Shown piece after piece: positions 51,111 through 60,800 of a DNA stretch of 64,000 bases (position 1 is its first letter; the number at the start of each line of letters is the position of its first letter). Below the pieces are notes generated by a model. It was given only the letters and a program-made list of their open reading frames with translations. It was not told the origin of the DNA and did not search any database. Origin of the DNA: Shimia sp. SK013 (GTDB lineage Bacteria; Pseudomonadota; Alphaproteobacteria; Rhodobacterales; Rhodobacteraceae); contig NZ_LAJH01000013.1 in NCBI RefSeq assembly GCF_001292625.1, forward strand, positions 124,001 through 188,000. The letters are read 5' to 3'. Position numbers and translations under genes: made by a program.

Positions 51111-52355
51111 TCAGTTGGTAAGCGCCCCGTGTACCAGTGCCTTGAGCTGTGGTCGGGTGGGATAGGAGCTTGAAGGCGACAGCTGGGTGAAGAAGACCAC
51201 CGAAAGGTCCTCGACCGGATCGACCCAGAAAAATGTCGAGGCCATTCCGCCCCAGCTGAAGTCGCCGACGCTTCCGGGCACGCGGGCGCGGCCCGCATCC
51301 AACACAACGGCGCCGCCGAGACCAAAGCCCATGCCCTCCATCGGTTGTTCGGCAAAACTTTCCGGACCCATCGAGGCGATGTCGCCCCGCAAATGATTGG
51401 ACATCATGAAGTTGGTGGTGCGCGGCGACAAAAGTCGCGCGTCGCCCAGTGCGCCGCCCCTGCGCAGCATTTCCGCAAAGCGCAGGTAATCATCCATCGT
51501 GCCAACTAGCCCGCCACCGCCGGAAAACGTGGAAGCGTTCAGAAACGGTGACTCGTCCGGCCGATCCACAAGCCGCAGGGTTTCAGCGCCCATTTCGGCG
51601 TCGTTGAGCCCCATGGCGTTGCCCGCCAGTGGCGTATAGAGCGCGGCAAAGCGGTCAGATTGAGACGGTTGCACGGAAAAGCCGGTTTCGGTCATACCCA
51701 AGGGGCCAAAAATCTCGTCTTGAAAAAAGACGTCCAGCGGTTTGCCCGACACCGCCTCGATGACACGGCCCAAGACATCAATGCCAACCGAATATTCCCA
51801 GCGCGCGCCGGGATTGAACGCCAATGGCAGGGCCGCCAGTCGGCGCACCTCATCGGCCAAAGCGCCTTGGTTGGGTTTGAAAAGAACGTCCTGTTCATCC
51901 ATTTCGGCGGCCAGAACGCCGGGGTTAAACGGATAGCTCAGGCCGGAGGTGTGGGTGGCAAGTTGGTGCAATGTTGGTGTGGCGCAGGGTTCTGTCTGAT
52001 CAATGGATGTCGCGCCTTTGATCAGTGCGCGGCAGTCCGCGAACTCCGGCACAAATTCAGATACGGGCGCGTCCAGATGAAACAGCCCTTTTTCGGCCAG
52101 CATCATCAGGGCCACGGTCGTCACCGGTTTGGTCATGGAATAGATCCGCGCGACGGTGTCTCGATCAAAGGTGGTGGCGTTTTCGACGCTGCGCAGTCCG
52201 GCGACGTGATCAAACACCACATCCCCGCCGCGTGCGATCAACAGCCCGTTGCCCGCATGTTTGCGATCCGTCACCAGAGACTGCATCCAATCGCGGATCA
52301 CCTCCAAGCGTTTGGAGTCAAATCCGCGATCCCGAGGGTCTGCTGTGCCTATCAT
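51111..52355 (-). CDS. Serine hydrolase of the beta-lactamase/esterase (class C-like) family
   Basis: The 414-residue protein has the SxxK motif SMTK (around 73-76, in IYSMTKPVTTVALM), a Tyr-containing second motif YSVGID near 189-194 where penicillin-binding enzymes have YxN, and late GLGG/WGG motifs of the family. It therefore resembles the esterase EstB/serine beta-lactamase-like group (Pfam Beta-lactamase). No signal peptide is seen, so it is probably cytosolic and more likely an esterase than a resistance enzyme. The substrate is unknown. It is divergent from the secreted giant protein gene that follows. Confidence 0.9.
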   Translation of the reverse strand: MIGTADPRDRGFDSKRLEVIRDWMQSLVTDRKHAGNGLLIARGGDVVFDHVAGLRSVENATTFDRDTVARIYSMTKPVTTVALMMLAEKGLFHLDAPVSEFVPEFADCRALIKGATSIDQTEPCATPTLHQLATHTSGLSYPFNPGVLAAEMDEQDVLFKPNQGALADEVRRLAALPLAFNPGARWEYSVGIDVLGRVIEAVSGKPLDVFFQDEIFGPLGMTETGFSVQPSQSDRFAALYTPLAGNAMGLNDAEMGAETLRLVDRPDESPFLNASTFSGGGGLVGTMDDYLRFAEMLRRGGALGDARLLSPRTTNFMMSNHLRGDIASMGPESFAEQPMEGMGFGLGGAVVLDAGRARVPGSVGDFSWGGMASTFFWVDPVEDLSVVFFTQLSPSSSYPTRPQLKALVHGALTN

Positions 52356-52530
52356 GCGCTGCGCCTCCCGCTGCGGTAAATCTTGCGATTAGAGTGGCGG
52401 CAGCGTGGCCAATCGACAAGGCGGTAAGAATACGTAGGTCGCGACGTCGCATGAAATGGTGTGCCCTCTTCCATGCCGGACCGGAATCGCCGCATACTTG
52501 CGTAACCCTTGGTTTTCGAAGGAATGAACG

Positions 52531-55470
52531 ATGCGCGTCTTTGCGGTTATGGCCTTGTGCCTGTTCACCGGTCTCGGCTTTGGTGCATCGGCACAGGAGC
52601 GGGACGGGCTGAATCTTTATTTCTTTGGCAACAGCCTTGTGCACCACCTGAGTGACACCGACGAAACCGCGGTGCCACATTGGTTGGCGCGGCTCGCGGA
52701 GGCGGATGGCAAGACAATCGCGGTGGATGGCCAGTGGGGGTTTCTGCGCGATTTCGCCAAGGACGAAACGCCGTTGGCAAATTGGCGGTTTGACAAGGTC
52801 AACCGCGCGTGGACGCGGCAGTATCGCAATTTCGCAGACGTGGATTGGGACGTGATGATGATCAACCCCGCCAATTTCATCCAATACCAAGGCGCGGACA
52901 AAGCCTTTGACGGGGACAACCCCGACAAGGCCTCGCCGGTCTCAGCCACGTTGGCGGTGATCGACCAAAGGGCGGACGTCGCGCCGGACCGTTTCGTGAT
53001 TTACCAAGGCTGGGCGGACATGTCGGGATATGGCAGCTTCCCCCCCTCGGCGCGCAAATTCCGCCGCTATTTGCAGTTCAACGCGGGGGACTATGACACC
53101 TGGTATCAAGACTATGTGGCGCAGCTGCGCGACGCGCGCCCTGATCTTCGCATCGATATGATCCCTGTGGCGCGGGTGATTTCGGAGTTGGTGGATGGCG
53201 GCGTGTTGTTCGATATGACGCCCAAGGATTTGTACACTGACGACGCGCCGCACGGCACACCGACGTTGTATCTGTTGGCCGGTGCGATCACCTATGTCGG
53301 GCTGTTTGAGGCGGAGTTGCCGCTTGCGATCGATTTGCCCGAGACGGTCCACGCGGATGTGCGCACCTATTGGGAGGCTGTGCGCGAGGAAATTCACCGG
53401 CTGGTTTTGGAGCCGATCAGGATGGCAGCCGTTGAAACGCCATCGCGCGAGACTGAGGCTGGCCAGTCGTTCAAAACGCCTGCGACACTGCTTGTGGACG
53501 GCGGCGCGGCGGGAATGGGCCTTGCTGATCCGGCACTGGCGATGGGGTTGGCGGCAATTTCGGATTGGGGCACGCAGCTGCCGTTCATTGATCTGATGAG
53601 AACCGCGCGGCCTTGGGTCGGGCATTTGCCGGGCCAATGGGGTGGCGTGTCGACAGAGGAGATGGAGGACTTTGGCCTCATGGACGAGGCGGGCTGGGTC
53701 TGGGGCATTCCCGAAAACATCGCCTCGGTCGAGGCGCTCATGCTGACGGATCAGCCGCCCGAAGCCACCGGTTTGTCAGGGAGGTTCCGCGTGTCATGGC
53801 AGGGCGCCGGGTCCGTTGAGATGACGGGCCGTGCGCGTGTAACAAGCCGCGAGGATCATGAGATCTGGTTTGAATATACACCTGGCGAGGGCCATGTCGG
53901 GGTGCGCATTCGTGACACCGATCCGACCCGCACGGGCGATTATGTGCACAGCGTTTCTGTGGTGGCCGAGAAACATATCCCGCTGTTTGAGGCGGGTGCG
54001 GTGTTCAATCCGGAGTGGCTGCGCATTGTGGGTGATTTGCGGCTGGTGCGGTTCATGGATTGGATGCAGACCAACGCATCCACACAAGCCACGTGGGACG
54101 GTCGCCCGCTGATGAGCGATTTTACTTACGGCTGGCGCGGGGTTCCAGCAGAGGTGATGGTGCAACTGGCCAACGAAATCGGCGCGGATGCGTGGTTTAA
54201 CATGCCGCATCTGGCGGATGACGCCTATATGCGCAGCTTTGCAGAGCTGGTTCGTGACCACCTGAACCCTGATTTGGTGGCGTATGTGGAGTATTCCAAC
54301 GAACTTTGGAACTGGGGATTTCAGCAAGCGCAATGGGCTTTGAAGGCGAGCGAGGCGCGCTGGGGACAGGTTGAAAACGGCCATATGCAGATCGCTGGCG
54401 CGCGCGCAGGCGCCATGGGGCGGATCTGGGGTGAGGTGTTTGGCGCCCAAGCCGAAACGCGATTGATGCGGGTGGCGGCGACGCACACCGCCTGGCCGGG
54501 ACTGGAAAAAGGATTGCTGGAGGCGCCATTGGCGCAAAAGGACGGCGCACCGCCACCAGTGGCGAGCTTTGACGCCTATGCGGTGACCGGATATTTTGGC
54601 GTCGGTTTGGGTCTGGACGGCGGCGCAGACGCGGTTTTGGGCTGGCTTGAAGACAGCCGAGCTACCGCCGAACGGATCGGTTCTGAGGAAGGATTGCAGC
54701 GCGCGGCGTTGGCGGCATTTGTCGACACCCAGCAATACAAAGGGATGCATGCCAAAACCGCAGAAGCCTTGCGCAAAGGGTCGCTCAGAGAATTGATCAA
54801 CAAGATGCTGCCGTATCAGGCTGACGTGGCGCGCGACAACGGCCTCGCGCTGGTGATGTATGAGGGCGGCAGCCATGTGGCGGGTGTGGGGAATTGGGCC
54901 AACAACGACGCGCTCACACGCTATTTTGCGGCGTTTTCGACCAGCGATGATTTGGGCGAGATCTATGATCAGTTGCTGGCTGAGTGGCGCACGCTTGGCG
55001 GGCGCAGTTTCAACGCGTTCAACGATGTTGGCAAATCCAGCAAGTGGGGCAGCTGGGGGCATCTGCGCCATCTGTGGGACGAAACACCGCGCCATACCGC
55101 ACTGACCGCATATAACGAAAAGGGGCCGCATTGGTCCGAGGCCCGCGCAGAGGACGCTTTTCTGCACGGCGGGGTGTTTGAGGGCGACGACGGGGCAAAC
55201 CGGATTGCCGGAACTGTCAAGATCGACAGCCTGCTCGGCGGTGGCGGCGATGACGTGCTGATCGCGGACGGAGCGGCGGATCGGTTACATGGCGGCGCGG
55301 GCACGGATCGGGCGATCCTGCCGGGGGCACGGGCGGATTATGATTTTGTCCGCGACGGAGCGCAGGTACGGGCCACTGCGGAAGGCCAAACCTACCTTTT
55401 GACCAGCATCGAGGCCGTGGCTTTTGCCGCCTCTCCCGCTTTGGTCATACCGATGTCAGGGTTGCTCTGA
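52531..55470 (+). CDS. Large secreted protein: SGNH-like, glycosidase-like and RTX parts
   Basis: The 979-residue protein has a Sec signal peptide (1-21, ending ASA-QE). The start of the mature chain, LYFFGNSLVHH, resembles block I of SGNH hydrolases (GNS in place of GDS). The middle (about 450-860) includes AYVEYSNELWNWGF, where Asn590-Glu591 is like the Asn-Glu acid/base pair of clan-A glycosidases. The C-terminus (about 899-930) has GGGGDDVLIADGAADRL with GGAG, a calcium-binding RTX repeat typical of type I secretion, which conflicts with the Sec signal and makes the route uncertain. Probable role: modification or degradation of an extracellular polysaccharide made by the genes downstream. 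Confidence 0.72.
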   Translation: MRVFAVMALCLFTGLGFGASAQERDGLNLYFFGNSLVHHLSDTDETAVPHWLARLAEADGKTIAVDGQWGFLRDFAKDETPLANWRFDKVNRAWTRQYRNFADVDWDVMMINPANFIQYQGADKAFDGDNPDKASPVSATLAVIDQRADVAPDRFVIYQGWADMSGYGSFPPSARKFRRYLQFNAGDYDTWYQDYVAQLRDARPDLRIDMIPVARVISELVDGGVLFDMTPKDLYTDDAPHGTPTLYLLAGAITYVGLFEAELPLAIDLPETVHADVRTYWEAVREEIHRLVLEPIRMAAVETPSRETEAGQSFKTPATLLVDGGAAGMGLADPALAMGLAAISDWGTQLPFIDLMRTARPWVGHLPGQWGGVSTEEMEDFGLMDEAGWVWGIPENIASVEALMLTDQPPEATGLSGRFRVSWQGAGSVEMTGRARVTSREDHEIWFEYTPGEGHVGVRIRDTDPTRTGDYVHSVSVVAEKHIPLFEAGAVFNPEWLRIVGDLRLVRFMDWMQTNASTQATWDGRPLMSDFTYGWRGVPAEVMVQLANEIGADAWFNMPHLADDAYMRSFAELVRDHLNPDLVAYVEYSNELWNWGFQQAQWALKASEARWGQVENGHMQIAGARAGAMGRIWGEVFGAQAETRLMRVAATHTAWPGLEKGLLEAPLAQKDGAPPPVASFDAYAVTGYFGVGLGLDGGADAVLGWLEDSRATAERIGSEEGLQRAALAAFVDTQQYKGMHAKTAEALRKGSLRELINKMLPYQADVARDNGLALVMYEGGSHVAGVGNWANNDALTRYFAAFSTSDDLGEIYDQLLAEWRTLGGRSFNAFNDVGKSSKWGSWGHLRHLWDETPRHTALTAYNEKGPHWSEARAEDAFLHGGVFEGDDGANRIAGTVKIDSLLGGGGDDVLIADGAADRLHGGAGTDRAILPGARADYDFVRDGAQVRATAEGQTYLLTSIEAVAFAASPALVIPMSGLL

Positions 55471-55592
55471 ATGGGCAGCACGCCCAGGAAAACAATCGCT
55501 TTTTTGCGCGCCACTGGCAGGTGGGCGGGGTTGTCTGATAAGGTCGCCACAAAGCCCGCACGACAGGGCATCGGCAATGAGGCAATCCGCAG

Positions 55593-56417
55593 GTGTTGAG
55601 CATCATCATCCCCGCGCACAACGAGGCAGAGCGTATCGACGCTTGCCTGCAATCGGTGCTGTCTTCCAGCGGCCCGAAGCAGGCGCAGGTGATTGTTGTC
55701 GCCAATGGCTGTGACGACGAAACAGCACCTTTGGCGCAAATGTATCAAGGTGTGGCCGAAGACCGTGGCTGGCATCTGGACGTGCTGGACATGCCCGCCA
55801 TCGGAAAACCCGGCGCGCTCAATCAAGGCGACCACATTGCACATTTTCCGATGCGGACCTATCTGGACGCGGACGTTGTCGTGGATCGCGACCTGTTTGC
55901 CCAGATATGTGCCGTGCTGAACACCAAAGAGCCGCGATATGCCAGCGGTCAACTGCGGCTGGCACCGGCGAAATCCTGGGCGACCCGCGCCTATGCACGC
56001 ATCTATCAACGCGTGCCATTCATCACAGATGGCGTCCCCGGTGCCGGGCTATTTGCGGTGAATGGCGCCGGACGGCACTCTTGGGTGCTGTTCCCCAAGA
56101 TCATTGCCGACGACACCTATGTGCGCCTCAGTTTTCCTCCGGAGCAGCGAATCGCAGTGCCTGCCGGATATGATTGGCCGCTGGTCGAAGGTTTCCGCGC
56201 GTTGGTCAAAGTGCGGCGGCGGCAAAATGCGGGGGTGGCCGAGGTGGTCGAAAAATTCCCCTATCTTCTGGAAAATGATGACAAACACACGCTCAGCCTG
56301 TGGCAAAAGCTGCGCATGGGATTGCGCGACCCGTTGGGGATGCTGGTCTATGGCGCCGTCGCTGTGATCGTAAAACTGACACCGCAAAAAGACGGCAGTT
56401 GGGGCAGAGGCCGATGA
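55593..56417 (+). CDS. Glycosyltransferase family 2 protein
   Basis: The start is GTG 55593 (or TTG 55596), about 120 bp after the secreted-protein gene. The 274-residue protein has the GT-A landmarks: LSIIIPAHNEAERIDACLQS at the start, VIVVANGCDDET near 32-43, GKPGALNQG near 70-78 and the DXD motif DADVVVD near 91-97. It lacks a long C-terminal membrane region except a possible amphipathic or hydrophobic tail (LVYGAVAVIVKL). It likely adds a sugar to a lipid-linked intermediate at the inner membrane. Its stop overlaps the flippase start by 4 bp, so both belong to one polysaccharide unit. Confidence 0.9.
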   Translation: MLSIIIPAHNEAERIDACLQSVLSSSGPKQAQVIVVANGCDDETAPLAQMYQGVAEDRGWHLDVLDMPAIGKPGALNQGDHIAHFPMRTYLDADVVVDRDLFAQICAVLNTKEPRYASGQLRLAPAKSWATRAYARIYQRVPFITDGVPGAGLFAVNGAGRHSWVLFPKIIADDTYVRLSFPPEQRIAVPAGYDWPLVEGFRALVKVRRRQNAGVAEVVEKFPYLLENDDKHTLSLWQKLRMGLRDPLGMLVYGAVAVIVKLTPQKDGSWGRGR

Positions 56418-57781
56418 GCCGACTGGCACAGCTTTCCTCCGGCTCGTCGTTGGCTGCCCGTGCGTTTCGCTCCGGCGGATTGACGATCATCGGCTATGGC
56501 GGCTCTCAGGCTTTGCGGTTGGCATCCAACCTGATCCTGACGCGGCTGTTGTTCCCCGAAGCCTTTGGCGTGATGAGCCTCGTCTGGGTATTTCTGCAAG
56601 GGTTGTCCAACCTGAGTGACATGGGCGTGACGCAATCGATCCTGCAATCCAAACGCGGCGAGGAGCGCGCGTTTTTGGACACGGCCTGGACCATTCAGGT
56701 CATTCGCGGGCTTCTGTTGTTGGTGGTGACATGGGCCTTGGCGGCGCCTGCAGCGGCGTTTTATGACGCGCCTGAGTTGGCCGATATCCTGCCCGTGGTC
56801 GGCGTGACGCTGTTGATCATGGGACTGTTTCCAACCAAACGCGACAGCGCCAATCGCAACCTTGTGTTGGGCCGGATCACGACAATTGATCTGAGTGCGC
56901 AAGTGCTTGGATTGGTGGTAGGTGTAATGGTCGCGTGGGCCACTGGATCGGTTTGGGCGCTGGTGGCAAATGCGGTGACCACTGTCTTTATGCAATTGAT
57001 TTTGTATCAAATTTTTCTGCCGGGCGCATTGAACAAGCCGCGGTGGGAACGCCCCGCTGCGCGAGAATTGATCGGGTTTGGCAAATGGATATTCCTGTCC
57101 ACGGCGGCCGGTTTTTTGCTGTCTCAGGGCGACAAGATCGTGCTGGGCAAATTCCTAAGCCTTGGGGCATTGGGGGTTTATAATATTGGCTTCTTCCTCG
57201 CCTCCTTTCCGCTTTTGTTGGGCGGAATGGTGACGCGCCGGATCATGATCCCGATCTATCGCGAAAAGCCCCCGCAAGAGAGCGCGGCGAACCGCGCCAA
57301 CCTGCACAGGCTGCGCATGATGCTGAGCGCGGGGTTGTTTGCGTTGTTGACCGGGTTCGCAGTTCTTGGCGTCTGGCTGGTCGGTGTGCTTTATGATCCG
57401 CGCTATGCGCTGGCGGGCGGCGTTGTGGTGCTTTTGGCGGTGATGCAGATCCCGCAGATTATCGCATTGACCTATGACCATGCTGCTTTGGCCGCGGGCG
57501 ACAGTCGGGGGTTTTTTGTGCTGGCATCGACCCGCGCCGCGCTGATGATGGCAGGACTGATCCTCGGGGCGAGCGCCTATGGTCTGATCGGGGCATTGGT
57601 GGGTCAGGGTGTGGCAATGGTACTGGCTTATCCGGCGGTGATCTGGCTGGCGCGTCGGCACAACGCGTGGGATATGCGCCACGATGTGGTTTTCTGGTTC
57701 TCGGGACTCCTTTTGGCAGGAATCGCGCTTTGGTTGAACCAGGCAGCAGTTGCCAGTCTGTCCGCCCTCAATTTGCCCTAG
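56414..57781 (+). CDS. Wzx-like polysaccharide flippase (MATE/MOP superfamily)
   Basis: ATG 56414 lies within the GT2 stop codon overlap. The 455-residue protein is hydrophobic throughout, with about 12 to 14 predicted helices and the Wzx-like N-terminus RAFRSGGLTIIGYGGSQALRLASNLILTRLL (shown by landmarks GGLTII and SNLILTRLLFPE) then VTQSILQ. It should flip lipid-linked oligosaccharides across the inner membrane to the periplasm. Together with the GT2 gene it forms the core of a Wzx-type export module, though no Wzy polymerase is seen in the window. The PKS gene starts 114 bp downstream on the same strand. Confidence 0.9.
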   Translation: MSRLAQLSSGSSLAARAFRSGGLTIIGYGGSQALRLASNLILTRLLFPEAFGVMSLVWVFLQGLSNLSDMGVTQSILQSKRGEERAFLDTAWTIQVIRGLLLLVVTWALAAPAAAFYDAPELADILPVVGVTLLIMGLFPTKRDSANRNLVLGRITTIDLSAQVLGLVVGVMVAWATGSVWALVANAVTTVFMQLILYQIFLPGALNKPRWERPAARELIGFGKWIFLSTAAGFLLSQGDKIVLGKFLSLGALGVYNIGFFLASFPLLLGGMVTRRIMIPIYREKPPQESAANRANLHRLRMMLSAGLFALLTGFAVLGVWLVGVLYDPRYALAGGVVVLLAVMQIPQIIALTYDHAALAAGDSRGFFVLASTRAALMMAGLILGASAYGLIGALVGQGVAMVLAYPAVIWLARRHNAWDMRHDVVFWFSGLLLAGIALWLNQAAVASLSALNLP

Positions 57782-57895
57782 TTTCACCTTTCTGAGGCAC
57801 CCTTGGCGCAATAACTTTGGTATCAATCAATGAGTCTCGGTGCGTGATGGGCGTAACTTGAGGCCAAAATGGCATAGTTAGACGCAGGTTTTATT

Positions 57896-60800
57896 GTGAG
57901 CGACCACTCGGACTCGCCGGTTAGCGAGACGGATATTGCGATTGTGGGCATGGCGGCCCACCTGCCCGGCGCGACCGGCATTGAGCAGTATTGGCAAAAC
58001 CTGCGTGACGGTATCCGCTCGATTTCCCGACTGTCCGAAGACGATCTGCTGGCCAATGGTGAAAGCCGCGCACGGCTGAAGCATCGCAATTATGTGCCTG
58101 CTGCCGCCATGCTGGATGGCTTTGCCGAGTTTGACGCCGATTTCTTTGGTCTGTCGCCGAAAGAAGCCGCGATCATGGACCCGCAACATCGTCAATTCCT
58201 TGAGGTGAGCTGGGAGGCGTTGGAGAACGCCGGCCACATGCCCGAGAACTTTGGCGGGCCGATTGGGGTTTTTGCCGGCTGCGGCATGGGCAGTTATTTC
58301 TATTTCAACATCTGTTCCAACCGCGATCTGGTGGACAGCACCGGCATGTTCCTGCTGCGCCACACCGGCAATGACAAAGATTTCCTTGCCTCGCGGCTGA
58401 GCCATTTCCTTGACCTGAAGGGGCCGTCTCTGGGTCTGCAAACCGCTTGTTCCACATCGCTGGTTGCGGTGCATTACGCGGCGCAGTCGATCCTGAACGG
58501 TGAATGCGACATGGCCTTGGCGGGCGGCGTGACCATCGAGTTGCCGCACGGGCGGGGCTATGTGTTTGAGGACGGCGAGATCCTGTCACCTGACGGCGAA
58601 TGCCACGCGTTTGACCATCGTGCCCAAGGCACGGTGTTTGGCTCGGGCGCGGGCGTGGTTGTGTTGCGCCGACTTGAAGACGCAATTGCCGATGGCGACC
58701 ATATCTGGGCCGTCGTCAAAGGCTCGGCAGTGAACAACGACGGCAGTGACAAGGCCGGATATCTGGCTCCGTCTGTGGGCGGACAAGCTTCGGCTGTGGC
58801 CGACGCTATGGCGATTGCCGATGTCACCGCAAACACGGTCGATTACGTGGAATGCCACGGCACCGGCACCTATCTAGGCGACCCGATCGAAGTGACGGCC
58901 CTGACCGAAGCATTCCGTGAAACCACAGACGACACGGGGTTCTGCCGGATCGGATCGGTGAAAACCAACATCGGCCATCTGGACACAGCGGCGGGTGCAG
59001 CGAGCCTGATCAAGACCTCGCTGGCGCTGCATCACAAACAGATGCCACCGTCGCTGGGATTTGAGAAACCCAATCCGGCGATTGATTTTGACACCAGCCC
59101 GTTTGCGGTCAATGCCGCGCTGACCGATTGGACACCACGCAACGGCATCCGCCGGGCCGGGGTGAACAGCCTTGGGGTCGGCGGCACCAACGCGCATGTG
59201 ATCGTGGATGAGGCACCCGTGAGGTTGCCTAGTGCCGACAGCGACTGGCCGTTTCAATTGATCGCTGTTTCCGGCCGCTCCGCCAAAGCGCTGGACGCCA
59301 ACGCCGCCAATCTTGCGACGCATCTGAGGACCAATCCGGATCAGCCTTTGGCCGATGTGGCACACACATTGCTGAATGGCCGGCGAAAGTTCGAAAAACG
59401 GCGGGTTGTGGTGGCGGAGAGCCATCAAGAAGCTGCGGATTTGTTGGAATCCGGCAATCATCTGCGCGTTTTTAATCATTCTGCCGAGGCTGACGCGCCC
59501 GAAGTTGTCTTCATGTTCCCCGGTGGCGGCGCGCAATATGTCGGCATGGGGCGCGATCTGTTTGAGACCGAGCCGGTCTTTGCCCAATGGATGGACCACG
59601 GCTTTGACGTGCTGGCCGGCAAGGGTGGCGAGGCGCTGCGCGCGCTTTGGCTGGCCGAAGGAGACGCGGCGCAAGATGCCGAAGAGGCGTTGAAAAAACC
59701 GAGCTTGCAGCTGCCGCTGATTATGATGGTGGAATATGCGCTAGCCCAGCTGTGGATCAGTTGGGGCGTGACGCCTGCCGCTTTGGTTGGCCATTCGATG
59801 GGCGAGAACACCGCAGCCTGTCTGGCGGGCGTGATGTCGTTTGAGGAGTGCCTTGGGCTGGTGCAGCTGCGCGGCCAACTGTTTGATACCGTGCCCGCGG
59901 GCGGCATGTTGTCGGTGCCTTTGCCGCTGGGCGAAGTAACCGCACGCCTTGGCAAAGATTTGGACATTGCGTCAGTAAATGCGCCCGTTCTGACCGTGGT
60001 TTCCGGTCCAGATGCCGCGCTTGACGCGCTGGCAGCGGAACTGGCAGCCGAGGAAATCGACACCCAACGCGTGCCCATCAACATCGCCGCGCATTCGAGT
60101 ATGCTGGAACCCATTCTGGAGCGGTTCGGCGATTACCTGCGCGGGATCGATTTGCAGGCGCCCACGCTGCCGATCATTTCCAACCGCACCGGTGCGGCTT
60201 TGCTTGCGAGCGAAGCAACCGAACCCGACTATTGGGTCGCGCACCTGCGCAACACAGTGCTGTTTGCCGACGACATCACTACGCTGAGCCAGACTCAGAA
60301 CCGCGTCTACCTTGAAGTCGGTCCCGGTAAGGCGCTGGCCTCGCTGGTCAAAATGCATGGTCAGGTGAAAGCGGACAAGGTGGTGTCCTCGCTGCGCCAT
60401 CCCGAAGACAAAATCGCGGACGACGCCTATTTTCTGACGGTTCTGGGACGGCTATGGGCCTGCGGCGTTGCTGTGGATTTTGAACAATATTGGGGCGGCG
60501 TGCCGCGCCAGCGTGTGGTCCTGCCAAGCTATGCGTTTCAGCGCAGCCGCTATTTCATCGAGCCCGGAAAGGATCAGATTGACGCGCCGGATGATCTGTT
60601 GATGCGCCTTGATGACACTGCCGACTGGGCCTTTGCACCGGTTTGGCGACCGCGACTTGCGGAATGTGAAATCGATGTGGCCACTGAGCTTGCGGACGCG
60701 CCTAAACACCATTGGTTGATCTTCACCGATGCTGGCGGAACCGGCGCCGCCGTGGCAAGTCAGCTGCGCAATGCGGGCCATGATGTGGTGACCGTGCGCA

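Noticed and set aside
53794-55167. Minus-strand open frame of 457 codons inside the secreted-protein gene
   Set aside because: Opposite a long plus-strand protein with signal peptide and glycosidase-like motifs; no motifs of its own.
55471-55599. Short frame of 42 codons directly after the secreted-protein stop
   Set aside because: It has an ATG next to the previous stop but no homology cue and would end inside the GT2 start; possible but unsupported.
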